From an uncultured Clostridia bacterium (GTDB lineage: Bacteria > Bacillota > Clostridia > Oscillospirales > Acutalibacteraceae): a DNA stretch of 38,865 nt. The notes under the pieces were generated by a model that was not told the origin of the DNA, ran no database searches, and was given only the letters and a program-made list of their open reading frames with translations. A program made the position numbers and the translations under genes. Position 1 is the first letter of the stretch, and the number at the start of each line of letters is the position of its first letter. Below are positions 10,049-18,047 of this stretch, piece after piece. The stretch lies in NCBI GenBank assembly GCA_947631855.1, contig CANRMX010000019.1, positions 1 to 38,865 on the forward strand, in the 5' to 3' direction.

Positions 10049-11401
10049 TTATACCAGTTCCTCCCGGATGGTCTGGGCCACGTCCTCCGCCAATTGCTGG
10101 ATCAGTGCCTCGTCCTGGCCCTCTACCATCACCCGCAGCAGGGGCTCGGTGCCCGAGGGCCGCACGATGATCCTGCCGTCCCGGCCCAAAGTCCCGGCGG
10201 CCCGGTCGATGGCGGCCTTCACCTTGGGATCGGTATAGAAGGCCAGCTTGCCCTCTGGAGAGACCTGGATATTCACGATAGTCTGGGGGAAGCGCTGCAT
10301 CAGCGTGGCCATGGAGGACAGCTTCGCCTCCCGGCGGCGCAGCAGGCTCAGCAGCTGGCAGGCGGTCAGCTGCCCGTCGCCGGTGGTGGCGAAATCCCGG
10401 AAGATCACATGGCCGCTCTGCTCGCCGCCAAAGCTGTACCCGCTCAGCAGCATTTCCTCCAGCACATAGCGGTCGCCCACCTTGGTGGCCTCGAACTTCA
10501 TGCCGTTGTCCTCGCAGAAGCGCTGGAAGCCCATATTGGTCATGATGGTGCCCACCACCGTGTTGTGGTTGAGCTTGCCCCGGCTCTTCATATCCAGCGC
10601 GCAGATGGCCATGATGAAGTCGCCGTCCACGAAATTGCCCTGCTCATCCACCATCAGGCAGCGGTCGGCGTCGCCGTCGAAGGCCACGCCCGCGTCCACC
10701 GGGTGGGTCTTCACATACTCGATCAGCGATTCCATGTGGGTGGAGCCGCAGTGGTCGTTCACGTTGATCCCGTCGGGCTGGTCGCTGAGCATGACCACCT
10801 CCGCGCCCAGCTCGGTAAAGAGGGTCCTGGCCGTCATGCTGGCGGAGCCGTTGGCGGTGTCGATGGCGATCTTCATGCCGTCCAGCGCGAAATGCACCGT
10901 GGACTTCACGTGCTCGATATAATCCCGCACCGCGTTGTCGGCCCGGGTCACCGTGCCGATGCCCGCCTCGTCCGGGAATTCCGCGGAGATATCCGACTTG
11001 CCCAGGATGATGTCCTCGATCCGCTCCTCCAGGTCGTCGGGCAGCTTGAAGCCGTCGCCGGAGAAGATCTTGATGCCGTTATATTCGTAGGAGTTGTGGC
11101 TGGCGGAGATCATCACCCCCGCATCGGCCTTGTATTTTTCCACCAGGTACGCCACCGCCGGCGTGGGCACCACGCCCAAGGTCACCACACTGGCCCCGAT
11201 GCTGCACAGTCCCGCCGCCATGGCGGTCTCCAGCATATCGGAGGACAGCCGGGTGTCCTTGCCGATGAGCACCTTGGGGTGCCGGTTGGATTTGTTGGAC
11301 AGCACCAGCGCCGCCGCCCGGCCCAGCTGGGTGGCAAGCTCACAGGTCAAGTCCTTGTTGGCGATCCCACGGATGCCGTCCGTTCCGAATAGTCTTCCCA
11401 T
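10049..11401 (-). CDS. glmM: Phosphoglucosamine mutase GlmM
   Basis: A 450-residue enzyme converting glucosamine-6-phosphate to glucosamine-1-phosphate for UDP-GlcNAc and peptidoglycan synthesis. The N-terminal LFGTDGIRG, the phosphorylated serine S101 in ISASHNSYEYNGIK, the metal-binding loop FDGDADR and the C-terminal phosphate loop RPSGTEPLLRV are all present. The ATG at 11401 is chosen; an upstream in-frame GTG at 11410 lies inside the GAGAGGTG ribosome binding site and is unlikely. It follows ruvB by 57 bases. A GC hairpin just after the ruvB stop has no T-tract and is not a terminator. Confidence 0.95.
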   Translation of the reverse strand: MGRLFGTDGIRGIANKDLTCELATQLGRAAALVLSNKSNRHPKVLIGKDTRLSSDMLETAMAAGLCSIGASVVTLGVVPTPAVAYLVEKYKADAGVMISASHNSYEYNGIKIFSGDGFKLPDDLEERIEDIILGKSDISAEFPDEAGIGTVTRADNAVRDYIEHVKSTVHFALDGMKIAIDTANGSASMTARTLFTELGAEVVMLSDQPDGINVNDHCGSTHMESLIEYVKTHPVDAGVAFDGDADRCLMVDEQGNFVDGDFIMAICALDMKSRGKLNHNTVVGTIMTNMGFQRFCEDNGMKFEATKVGDRYVLEEMLLSGYSFGGEQSGHVIFRDFATTGDGQLTACQLLSLLRRREAKLSSMATLMQRFPQTIVNIQVSPEGKLAFYTDPKVKAAIDRAAGTLGRDGRIIVRPSGTEPLLRVMVEGQDEALIQQLAEDVAQTIREELV

Positions 11402-11458
11402 AATAAACACCTCTCAAAAGTTTTCTCCATCCAATAGCGTATGGCCGAAGCCCCGGCC

Positions 11459-12556
11459 TTATCCTTCCTCTGTCACCAGCCGGGTCTGGCCGTCGTCCTC
11501 GTCCCGCAGCCTGCCCGGCACGGGCAGCCCCAGGTGCAGGTATGCCGCGGCCGTGACCACCCGGCCCCTGGGCGTGCGGGCCAGGAAGCCGATCTGCATC
11601 AGGTAGGGCTCGTTCACGTCCTCGATGGTGACGCTCTCCTCCCCGATGGCCGCCGCCAGGGTGTCCAGCCCCACCGGGCCGCCCCCATAGTGTTTGATGA
11701 TGGCGGTGAGCATATTCCGGTCGCTGGCGTCCAGCCCCAGCTCGTCGATCTCCATCCTGTCCAGCGCCACCCGGGCGGTATTCAGGGTGATAACCCCGTC
11801 GCTCATCACCTCCGCGAAATCCCGCACCCGCTTTAGCAGCCGGTTGGCGATCCGGGGCGTGCCTCGGGACCGGGAGGCGATCTCCACGGCGGCGTCGCTG
11901 TCGATGGCCGCGTGGAGGATGCCCGCGCTGCGCAGGACGATCTTCCCCAGCTCCTCGGGAGAATAGAGCTCCAGCCGCAGCACCACGCCGAACCGATCCC
12001 GCAGGGGCGTGGAAAGCTGCCCGGCCCGGGTGGTGGCCCCCACCAGCGTGAACCTGGGCAGCGGCAGGTGATAGGAGGCCGCCATCTGGCCCTTGCCGGT
12101 GACGATATCCAGCGCAAAGTCCTCCATGGCGGGGTAAAGGATCTCCTCCACCACCCGGGGCAGACGGTGCACCTCGTCGATGAAAAGCACATCCCCGGGG
12201 CTGAGATTGGTCAGCAGTGCCGCCAGGTCTCCCGGCTTTTCGATGGCCGGGCCGCTGGTGATCCGCAGATTCACCCCCAGCTCGTTGGCCACGATGCCCG
12301 CCAGGGTGGTCTTGCCCAATCCGGGCGGGCCGTAGAGCAGCACGTGATCCAGCGTCTCCCGGCGGCTCTTGGCGGCCTCGATATAGACCTGCAGATTTTC
12401 CTTCACCTTGTCCTGGCCGATATATTCCCCGAACGTCCTGGGGCGCAGGGGATTTTCCACCGCGCTGTCCTCGGGCGTGTAAGCGGTATCGGTGAGCCTG
12501 CCCTCCAGATCCAGCTCGTCATCCCTGGGGGCCGCGCCCCGCTTCTTTTCGATCAT
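11459..12556 (-). CDS. ruvB: Holliday junction branch migration ATPase RuvB
   Basis: A 365-residue AAA+ motor that drives branch migration of Holliday junctions with RuvA. Walker A is GPPGLGKT (76-83), Walker B FIDEVHR (125-131), sensor 1 GATTRAG, and the arginine finger lies in PLRDRFG. A C-terminal winged-helix region follows (about 280-355). The ATG at 12556 has AAGGGGG upstream. It is 27 bases downstream of ruvA. Confidence 0.97.
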   Translation of the reverse strand: MIEKKRGAAPRDDELDLEGRLTDTAYTPEDSAVENPLRPRTFGEYIGQDKVKENLQVYIEAAKSRRETLDHVLLYGPPGLGKTTLAGIVANELGVNLRITSGPAIEKPGDLAALLTNLSPGDVLFIDEVHRLPRVVEEILYPAMEDFALDIVTGKGQMAASYHLPLPRFTLVGATTRAGQLSTPLRDRFGVVLRLELYSPEELGKIVLRSAGILHAAIDSDAAVEIASRSRGTPRIANRLLKRVRDFAEVMSDGVITLNTARVALDRMEIDELGLDASDRNMLTAIIKHYGGGPVGLDTLAAAIGEESVTIEDVNEPYLMQIGFLARTPRGRVVTAAAYLHLGLPVPGRLRDEDDGQTRLVTEEG

Positions 12557-12583
12557 TCAGGTTTCCCCCTTTCACGGCGGCCC

Positions 12584-13192
12584 TTACTTCATGCCGCTGC
12601 CGAAGATCTTCAGCGCCTCCCGGATCAGCACCTCCGGCGGCAGCGCGCTGTCCAGTCCGCCCACCACAGCGGCGGCGTCGGAGGGCGAATAGCCCAGCGT
12701 CGCCAGCGCCTCCACGGCCTGGGCCGCGTTGCCCGAGGCGGAGACGCCCCCGGCCGCCTGCCCGTCCACGATCAGCCCCGACCCGGACAAATCCTTCACC
12801 TTGTCTTTGAGCTCCAGCACGATCCGCTGGGCCAGCTTGGGCCCCACGCCGCTTGCCCGGGTGAACCGCTTGGGATCGCCCGCCGCCGCGGCCAGCGCCA
12901 CGCTTTCCGGCGTCAGCTCCGAAAGGATCGCCAGCGCCACCTTGGGCCCCACCCCGCTGATGGCCGTCAGCAGCTTGAAGCAGTTCAGCTCCTCCTGGGT
13001 GGCGAAGCCGTATAGATCCAGCGCGTCCTCCCGGACGTTCAGGTGGGTATACAGGGTCACCTTCTCGCCGGGCATGGGCATCACCCGCAGGGTGCCCATG
13101 GAGCACAGGCATTTGAACGCCACCCCGCCCACGTCCACCACGGCAAATCCGGGCTCGGCGTGGACATATCTTCCTGTCAGACTGTAAAACAT
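12584..13192 (-). CDS. ruvA: Holliday junction DNA helicase subunit RuvA
   Basis: A 202-residue junction-binding protein. An N-terminal OB-fold (MFYSLTGRYVHAEPG...) is followed by two helix-hairpin-helix motifs (ISGVGPKVALAIL and ASGVGPKLAQRIV) and a C-terminal RuvB-binding domain (about 150-202, LATLGYSPSDA). The ATG at 13192 has AGGAG directly upstream; the longer open frame extends into the GNAT gene and is not real. Gap to the upstream GNAT gene is 13 bases. Confidence 0.96.
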   Translation of the reverse strand: MFYSLTGRYVHAEPGFAVVDVGGVAFKCLCSMGTLRVMPMPGEKVTLYTHLNVREDALDLYGFATQEELNCFKLLTAISGVGPKVALAILSELTPESVALAAAAGDPKRFTRASGVGPKLAQRIVLELKDKVKDLSGSGLIVDGQAAGGVSASGNAAQAVEALATLGYSPSDAAAVVGGLDSALPPEVLIREALKIFGSGMK

Positions 13193-13205
13193 GGGGTCTC
13201 CTCGC

Positions 13206-13661
13206 TTATGTTGTGGATTTTCTTTCCGGCTCCCACAGCAGGATGCTCCGGGTGCCGCTGATTTTTTTCTCGATCGCAAACCCGAACCGCCGGTACAGCC
13301 GAACCGCGCCGGTGTTTGCGGTGAATACATACAGATACACGGGCTTTTCCGCGCCCGCCAGAATGTGCTCCAGCGTCTGAGAGCCGTACCCGCGCCCGCG
13401 AAATTCCGGCAGGATGTAGAGATCGTCCAGCTCCAGCCGCGCGCCCTGGTCCTCCAGCGCATAATATCCCACGACTGCGCCCGCCGCCACGATCCGGGTG
13501 TAGTGTTCCAGACCGGCTGCCAGCTTGCGCTTTTCCCAGTCCAGCGCCCGGTGAATGGGCACTTCCTCCGGGTCTTCATAGGCGCGCACCAGTGCCATGC
13601 ACATTTCCAGAATGATCGGCCGATCCCCGTCCTCGCAGGGTGCAAAGGTCAACGTGCTCAT
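13206..13661 (-). CDS. GNAT family N-acetyltransferase
   Basis: A 151-residue acetyl-CoA-dependent acetyltransferase. The acetyl-CoA pyrophosphate loop is visible as EFRGRGYGSQTL, after a beta-strand LELDDLYILP, and a late NTGAVRLYRRFGF segment completes the fold. The substrate cannot be deduced. The ATG at 13661 overlaps the ruvC stop in ATGA, so translation is coupled to RuvC. Its position between ruvC and ruvA is unusual; I know no established role for an acetyltransferase in the ruv system. Confidence 0.85.
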   Translation of the reverse strand: MSTLTFAPCEDGDRPIILEMCMALVRAYEDPEEVPIHRALDWEKRKLAAGLEHYTRIVAAGAVVGYYALEDQGARLELDDLYILPEFRGRGYGSQTLEHILAGAEKPVYLYVFTANTGAVRLYRRFGFAIEKKISGTRSILLWEPERKSTT

Positions 13662-14182
13662 ATCACGCGCCCCGGGTCCCGGGCCCGCTCCAACAGTTCC
13701 CGCCGCAGGATGGAGCCCGCCGCCTGTCCGTGGCACACCGCCAGGGCCAGCGCGTCGGCGGTGTCGTCGGGCTTGGGGATCTCCCGCAGGCGCAGCAGCC
13801 GCCGGGTCATCTCCTGCACCTGGGGCTTGAGGGCCTTGCCGTAGCCCGTCACGGCCTGCTTCACCTGCATGGGCGTGTACTCATACAGCGGCACGCCCGC
13901 CTGGGCAAGGGAAAGCAAGATCACCCCTCTGGCCTCGGCCACGCCGATCCCCGTGGTCTTGTTGTTGGAAAAATATAGCTTCTCCACGGCGGCGGCCTCC
14001 GGCCGGTACTCCCGGAGCAGCTGGGTCATGCCCTCGTAGATCTCCTTGAGCCGCTGGCCGAAATCCGCATTGGCGGGCGTCGTCACCGCGCCGTATTCCA
14101 CCGGCCGATACACCCCGCCGGCCACGTCGATCACGCCGTAGCCCACGATGGCATAGCCCGGGTCGATGCCGAAGATCCGCAT
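13658..14182 (-). CDS. ruvC: Crossover junction endodeoxyribonuclease RuvC
   Basis: A 174-residue Holliday junction resolvase. The four acidic active-site residues occur at the canonical positions: D7 (FGIDPG), E67 (AAVEKLYF), D140 and D143 (PDDTADALALAVCH). The ATG at 14182 is supported by GGAGGAGGG 8 bases upstream; the frame is open further upstream through the promoter and is not coding there. First gene of the long minus-strand operon, about 49 bases after the predicted transcription start. Confidence 0.96.
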   Translation of the reverse strand: MRIFGIDPGYAIVGYGVIDVAGGVYRPVEYGAVTTPANADFGQRLKEIYEGMTQLLREYRPEAAAVEKLYFSNNKTTGIGVAEARGVILLSLAQAGVPLYEYTPMQVKQAVTGYGKALKPQVQEMTRRLLRLREIPKPDDTADALALAVCHGQAAGSILRRELLERARDPGRVI

Positions 14183-14237
14183 GCTGTTGCCCTCCTCCGG
14201 GTCTCCACTGGAAACGCTTGCCGTAAAAACCCAAGAT

Positions 14238-14266
14238 ATTATAGCACATTCTCTGCCAAATGACCA
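14238..14266 (-). promoter_or_regulatory. Promoter of the ruvC operon
   Basis: Minus strand: -35 TGGTCA (14261-14266), 17-base spacer, -10 TATAAT (14238-14243) preceded by TGC as an extended -10. No terminator is seen between here and the DUF5711-like gene, so this may drive about 10 kb. Confidence 0.75.
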
Positions 14267-14288
14267 GACATAATATTTGAATCCGCTG

Positions 14289-14318
14289 TGAATTTTCGCG
14301 GGCTTTTGACACAGGCTA
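14289..14318 (+). promoter_or_regulatory. Possible sigma-G-type promoter of ypeB
   Basis: TGAATT (14289-14294), 17 bases, then CAGGCTA (14312-14318) resembles the forespore sigma-G pattern (TGAATA, CATnnTA) with one mismatch in each box. A perfect TTGACA also occurs at 14306-14311, but no good sigma-A -10 lies at the right distance. ypeB is a forespore gene in Bacillus, which is the main support. Confidence 0.35.
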
Positions 14319-14356
14319 TTCTGGCCAATGATTTTTAGCAGCACAACGGAGGCGGC

Positions 14357-15703
14357 ATGATGAAACGATCCGCAAAAATACGACTGATCACCTTTACCCT
14401 GGCTTTGCTCCTGATTCTGGCGGGCTTCTGGGCCGACACGGGCCTTCGGCTGAGTGCCGCCCAGACTCAGCTGGAATACGGCTATCGCCGGGCGCTGAAC
14501 GATCTCACGGATTCTGTAGCCGGGATGCGCTCCACCCTGCAAAAAGCGCCCTATGTGGGCAGAGGCGTCACTCAGAGCGCCCTTTCCGCCCAGCTGATGG
14601 AGCAGAGCGGCGGCGCGAAAGCCGCCATGGCCGCCCTGCCTCTCTCCCAGGAGCGGACGGAGAAGATCAGCCGCTTCCTCTCCCAGATCGGCGACTACGC
14701 CCTGTCACTGGAGCGCCGGGGCAGCGGGCTGGAGGATACAGACGTGGAAAACCTGCAAAATCTGGAGGACTATGCCGGCCGGCTGCTGGAGGTACTCTAC
14801 AACGCCCAGGCCCGGCTGAGCGCCCAGGGCGGGACGATCCGCGCGGACGCGGCCGGGCTGGGGAATCTCACGGCGCTGGACGGGCTGGCCACGCTGGACG
14901 ACGATTTCGACGAGGCCGCCCAGCAGTTTGCCGAGACCCCCTCCCTGCTCTACGACGGGCCCTTTTCCGATCACCTGAACCGCCGGGAGCCGCTGTTCCT
15001 CCAGGGCCGCAAAGAGATCACCCGGGAACAGGCTGCCGGGGAGGCTGCGGGCTTTCTCCAATGCGGCACCGATGCGCTGGAATTTCTGGGCGAGGCCGGC
15101 AGCGAACTGCCGGTGTACGCTTTCCGGCGGGAGGACGCGCAGATCAACATCACCAAATCCGGCGGAGAGGCCGCCTATTTCAAGCTGGGCGCCCAGCCGG
15201 CGGAGGAAAATCTGGGCTATGAGGACGCGCTGGCGGCAGCCCGGCAGCTGCTGGAGCGGCTGGGCCGGGAGCCTTTCCGGGAGACCTACTATGCCCGCAC
15301 CGACCATCTGTGCACCGTCAACTTTGCGGGGCTGGCGGAGACCGAGGACGGCCAGGAAGTCACCTGCTATCCCGATCTGATGAAAGTCACCGTGGAGCTG
15401 GAAGCGGGCGGCATCGTGGAACTGGACTGCATCGGCTACCTGATGAACCGCCACGACCGCGCCCTGCCCGCGCCTCGGCTCAGCCGGGAGGAGGCACAGG
15501 AAAGCGTCAGCCCGCTGCTCACCGTGGACAGGGCGGCCCTGGCGTTGATCCCTTCGCCGGGGCTGGACGAGGTGCTGTGCTGGGAATTCTACTGCGAAAG
15601 CGGCGACGGCCAGCGCTTTTTGAGCTACGTCAACTGCGAAACGGGGCTGGAAGAACAGCTCTACCGGCTGCAGATCGACGAGAACGGCACGCTGACTTTC
15701 TAG
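14357..15703 (+). CDS. ypeB: Germination protein YpeB
   Basis: A 448-residue protein with an N-terminal membrane anchor (about 10-28, LITFTLALLLILAGFWAD), a helical region (about 35-200) and a C-terminal half with PepSY-like repeats (about 215-300, 300-370, 380-445). This is the layout of YpeB, which in Bacillus spores stabilises the cortex-lytic enzyme SleB and is needed for cortex breakdown in germination. The ATG at 14357 follows GGAGG by 4 bases; the ATG at 14360 (7 bases) is equally possible. It is a single plus-strand gene with its own terminator. The usual partner sleB is not adjacent. Confidence 0.85.
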   Translation: MMKRSAKIRLITFTLALLLILAGFWADTGLRLSAAQTQLEYGYRRALNDLTDSVAGMRSTLQKAPYVGRGVTQSALSAQLMEQSGGAKAAMAALPLSQERTEKISRFLSQIGDYALSLERRGSGLEDTDVENLQNLEDYAGRLLEVLYNAQARLSAQGGTIRADAAGLGNLTALDGLATLDDDFDEAAQQFAETPSLLYDGPFSDHLNRREPLFLQGRKEITREQAAGEAAGFLQCGTDALEFLGEAGSELPVYAFRREDAQINITKSGGEAAYFKLGAQPAEENLGYEDALAAARQLLERLGREPFRETYYARTDHLCTVNFAGLAETEDGQEVTCYPDLMKVTVELEAGGIVELDCIGYLMNRHDRALPAPRLSREEAQESVSPLLTVDRAALALIPSPGLDEVLCWEFYCESGDGQRFLSYVNCETGLEEQLYRLQIDENGTLTF

Positions 15704-15730
15704 CCTTCTGACCGTCTACCATGCTAAAGG

Positions 15731-15772
15731 AAAAGGATCTCCGCACCGGGCGACCGGACAGAGATCCTTTTT
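15731..15772. terminator. Bidirectional terminator between ypeB and the parC-like gene
   Basis: AAAAGGATCTC (15731-15741) pairs with GAGATCCTTTT (15761-15771) around a GC-rich loop. It gives T-runs in both directions and serves the convergent ypeB and topoisomerase genes. Confidence 0.85.
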
Positions 15773-15796
15773 GATCGGGACTGGCATCCCGCAGGC

Positions 15797-18028
15797 TTAC
15801 AGGCTCAGCTGTTCGCCGGCGGTCTCCCGGGCGTCGGGCAGGGAGCCCAGCGCGGGCAGCTGCTTTTTGTACCGGGCGGGATTCTGGAATCTCCCCTCCT
15901 CATACAGCTCGGCTTTCATCAGCCGCTGGCCCTTTTTCAAAGTCATGGCCTGCACGCCCTGGGTGTTGCGGGTGGCCTTGGGGGCCACCACCCCGGTGTG
16001 GAACAGCAGCATCCGCCCGGAGGACGCGGTGAGCAGCACCTCCCGGTCCTCGCTGAGGTACAGCATGGCGGCCAGCGGAGATTTATCGCTGTACGCCGCC
16101 AGCAGCTTCCGGCGGTTGGTCTTGGTCTGATAGGCGCTCAGCTCCACCTTGGCCACCTTGCCGTTTTCAAAGCAGAACAGCAGGTACCCGGTGTAGTCGG
16201 TGGTCACCGCCATGTACACCGCCCGCTCGCCCTCGTCCATCTGGGCCCGGGCCGGGATGTACTCTCCCAGCACGCTGGCCCGGGTATCGGCAAAATCGGC
16301 GGCCTTCATCTTATAGACCTGTGCCCGGTCGGTGAAGAACAGCAGGTCGGAGGAATTGGGCGCTTCCATCTGCTGGAGGATCGCGTCCCCCTCCTTGAGC
16401 TTCTGCTCTCCGCTCATGCGCAGGGACTGGGCGGTGATCTTCTTGAAATACCCCTCCCGGGTGAAGAACAGGTTGGCCTGATAGTCCGGCGCGTCACTGA
16501 CTTCCTCGGGCGCTTCGATCTCGTCGGCGAAGATCAGCTGGGTGCGGCGGGGCTGGCCAAATTTCCGGGCGGTGTCCTCCAGCTCCCGGATGATGATGTT
16601 CTTCACCTTGGCCTTGGAGCCCAAGATCCCTTCCAGCTCGGCGATCTCCTTTTGCAGCGCCTCCACTTCCTCGGTGCGCTTGAGGATGTATTCCCGGTTC
16701 AGGTGCCGCAGGCGGATCTCCGCCACATACTCGGCCTGCACCTCATCGATGCCGAAGCCGATCATCAGGTTGGGCACAACTTCACTTTCCTCCTCGGTCT
16801 CCCGCACGATGCGCACCGCCTTGTCGATGTCCAGCAAAATCGCCTGGAGCCCCAGCAGCAGGTGGAGCTTTTCCTTTTTCTTTTGCAGATCGAAATAGGT
16901 GCGCCGCCGCACGCATTCGATGCGGAAGGCCGTCCACTCCTCGAACAGCTCCCGCACCCCCAGCACCCTGGGCACCCCGGCGATGAGCACGTTGAAGTTG
17001 CAGGCGAAGCTGTCCTCCAGGGTGGTGAGCTTAAAGAGCTTCTGCATCAGCCGGTCGGGGTCCACCCCGCGCTTCAGGTCGATGGTGATCTTCAGGCCGT
17101 TCAGGTCCGTCTCGTCCCGGATGTCGGAAATTTCCTTGAGGCGGTTCTGCTTCACCAGGTCGATCACCTTCTCCACGATGATCTCCACCGCCGTGGAGGG
17201 CGGTATCTGGGTGATATCGATGCAGTTGGCGGAGCGGTCGTAGGTGTACCGGCTGCGCACCTTGAAGCTGCCCCGGCCGGTCTCGTAGATCTTCTCCATC
17301 TGCTCCCGGTCGAACACCAGCTGGCCGCCGCCGGGAAAATCCGGGGCCTGCAGGGTGGTGAGCAGTTCCGCCTCCGGGTCGCGGATGAGGGCCACGGCGG
17401 TGGCGCACACCTCCGCCAGATTAAAGGGGCAGATGTTGCTGGCCATGCCCACGGCGATGCCGGTATTGGCGTTCACCAGCACCGTGGGGAAGGTGGCCGG
17501 CAGCAGCGTGGGCTCCTGCATGGTGCTGTCGTAGTTGTCGACGAAATCCACCGTGTCCTTGTCGATATCCCGGAACAGCTCCTGGCAGATGGGGTCCAGC
17601 TTGGCCTCGGTGTACCGGGGCGCGGCCCAGGCCATATCCCGGGAATAGAATTTGCCGAAATTGCCCTTGGAATCCACAAAGGGATGGAGCAGGGCCTCAT
17701 AGCCCCGGGACATGCGCACCATGGTGTCGTAGATGGCCGCGTCGCCGTGGGGATTCAGCTTCATGGTCTGGCCCACGATGTTGGCGCTTTTCGTCCGGGT
17801 GCTGCCCAGCAGGCCCATCTTGTACATGGTGTACAGCAGCTTGCGGTGGGAGGGCTTGAAGCCGTCGATCTCCGGGATGGCCCGGGAAAGGATCACGCTC
17901 ATGGCGTAGGGCATATAGTTTTTCCGCAGGGTCTCCCCCACGTCCTGCTCCACAATCTCCCCCGCCCCGTTGATGTGCCCCCTGGCCTTGGGCGCGGGAG
18001 CGCCGGTCTCTTTCTTTTTTCTGGGCAT
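15797..18028 (-). CDS. Type IIA DNA topoisomerase subunit A, ParC-like
   Basis: A 743-residue DNA-cleaving subunit. Winged-helix and tower domains occupy about 30-480, with catalytic tyrosine Y139 in AAPRYTE. The C-terminal region (about 500-720) has beta-pinwheel repeats (FFTREGYFKKI, FFTDRAQVYKM, LFCFENGKVAKV) but no GyrA box, which favours decatenating topoisomerase IV over gyrase. The sequence differs from standard ParC around the active site (GKFYSRDMAWAAPRYTE). The residue equivalent to GyrA Ser83 is alanine (A97 in NPHGDAAIYD); the acidic residue of that motif, D101, is kept. The ATG at 18028 follows AAGGAG. It is 19 bases downstream of the ParE-like gene, its evident partner. Confidence 0.85.
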   Translation of the reverse strand: MPRKKKETGAPAPKARGHINGAGEIVEQDVGETLRKNYMPYAMSVILSRAIPEIDGFKPSHRKLLYTMYKMGLLGSTRTKSANIVGQTMKLNPHGDAAIYDTMVRMSRGYEALLHPFVDSKGNFGKFYSRDMAWAAPRYTEAKLDPICQELFRDIDKDTVDFVDNYDSTMQEPTLLPATFPTVLVNANTGIAVGMASNICPFNLAEVCATAVALIRDPEAELLTTLQAPDFPGGGQLVFDREQMEKIYETGRGSFKVRSRYTYDRSANCIDITQIPPSTAVEIIVEKVIDLVKQNRLKEISDIRDETDLNGLKITIDLKRGVDPDRLMQKLFKLTTLEDSFACNFNVLIAGVPRVLGVRELFEEWTAFRIECVRRRTYFDLQKKKEKLHLLLGLQAILLDIDKAVRIVRETEEESEVVPNLMIGFGIDEVQAEYVAEIRLRHLNREYILKRTEEVEALQKEIAELEGILGSKAKVKNIIIRELEDTARKFGQPRRTQLIFADEIEAPEEVSDAPDYQANLFFTREGYFKKITAQSLRMSGEQKLKEGDAILQQMEAPNSSDLLFFTDRAQVYKMKAADFADTRASVLGEYIPARAQMDEGERAVYMAVTTDYTGYLLFCFENGKVAKVELSAYQTKTNRRKLLAAYSDKSPLAAMLYLSEDREVLLTASSGRMLLFHTGVVAPKATRNTQGVQAMTLKKGQRLMKAELYEEGRFQNPARYKKQLPALGSLPDARETAGEQLSL

Positions 18029-18047
18029 AGTGCGTTCTCCTTATCCG

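Noticed and set aside
13193-13645. An N-terminal extension of RuvA
   Set aside because: The frame is open through the GNAT gene by chance; RuvA homology begins at the ATG at 13192, which has AGGAG just upstream.
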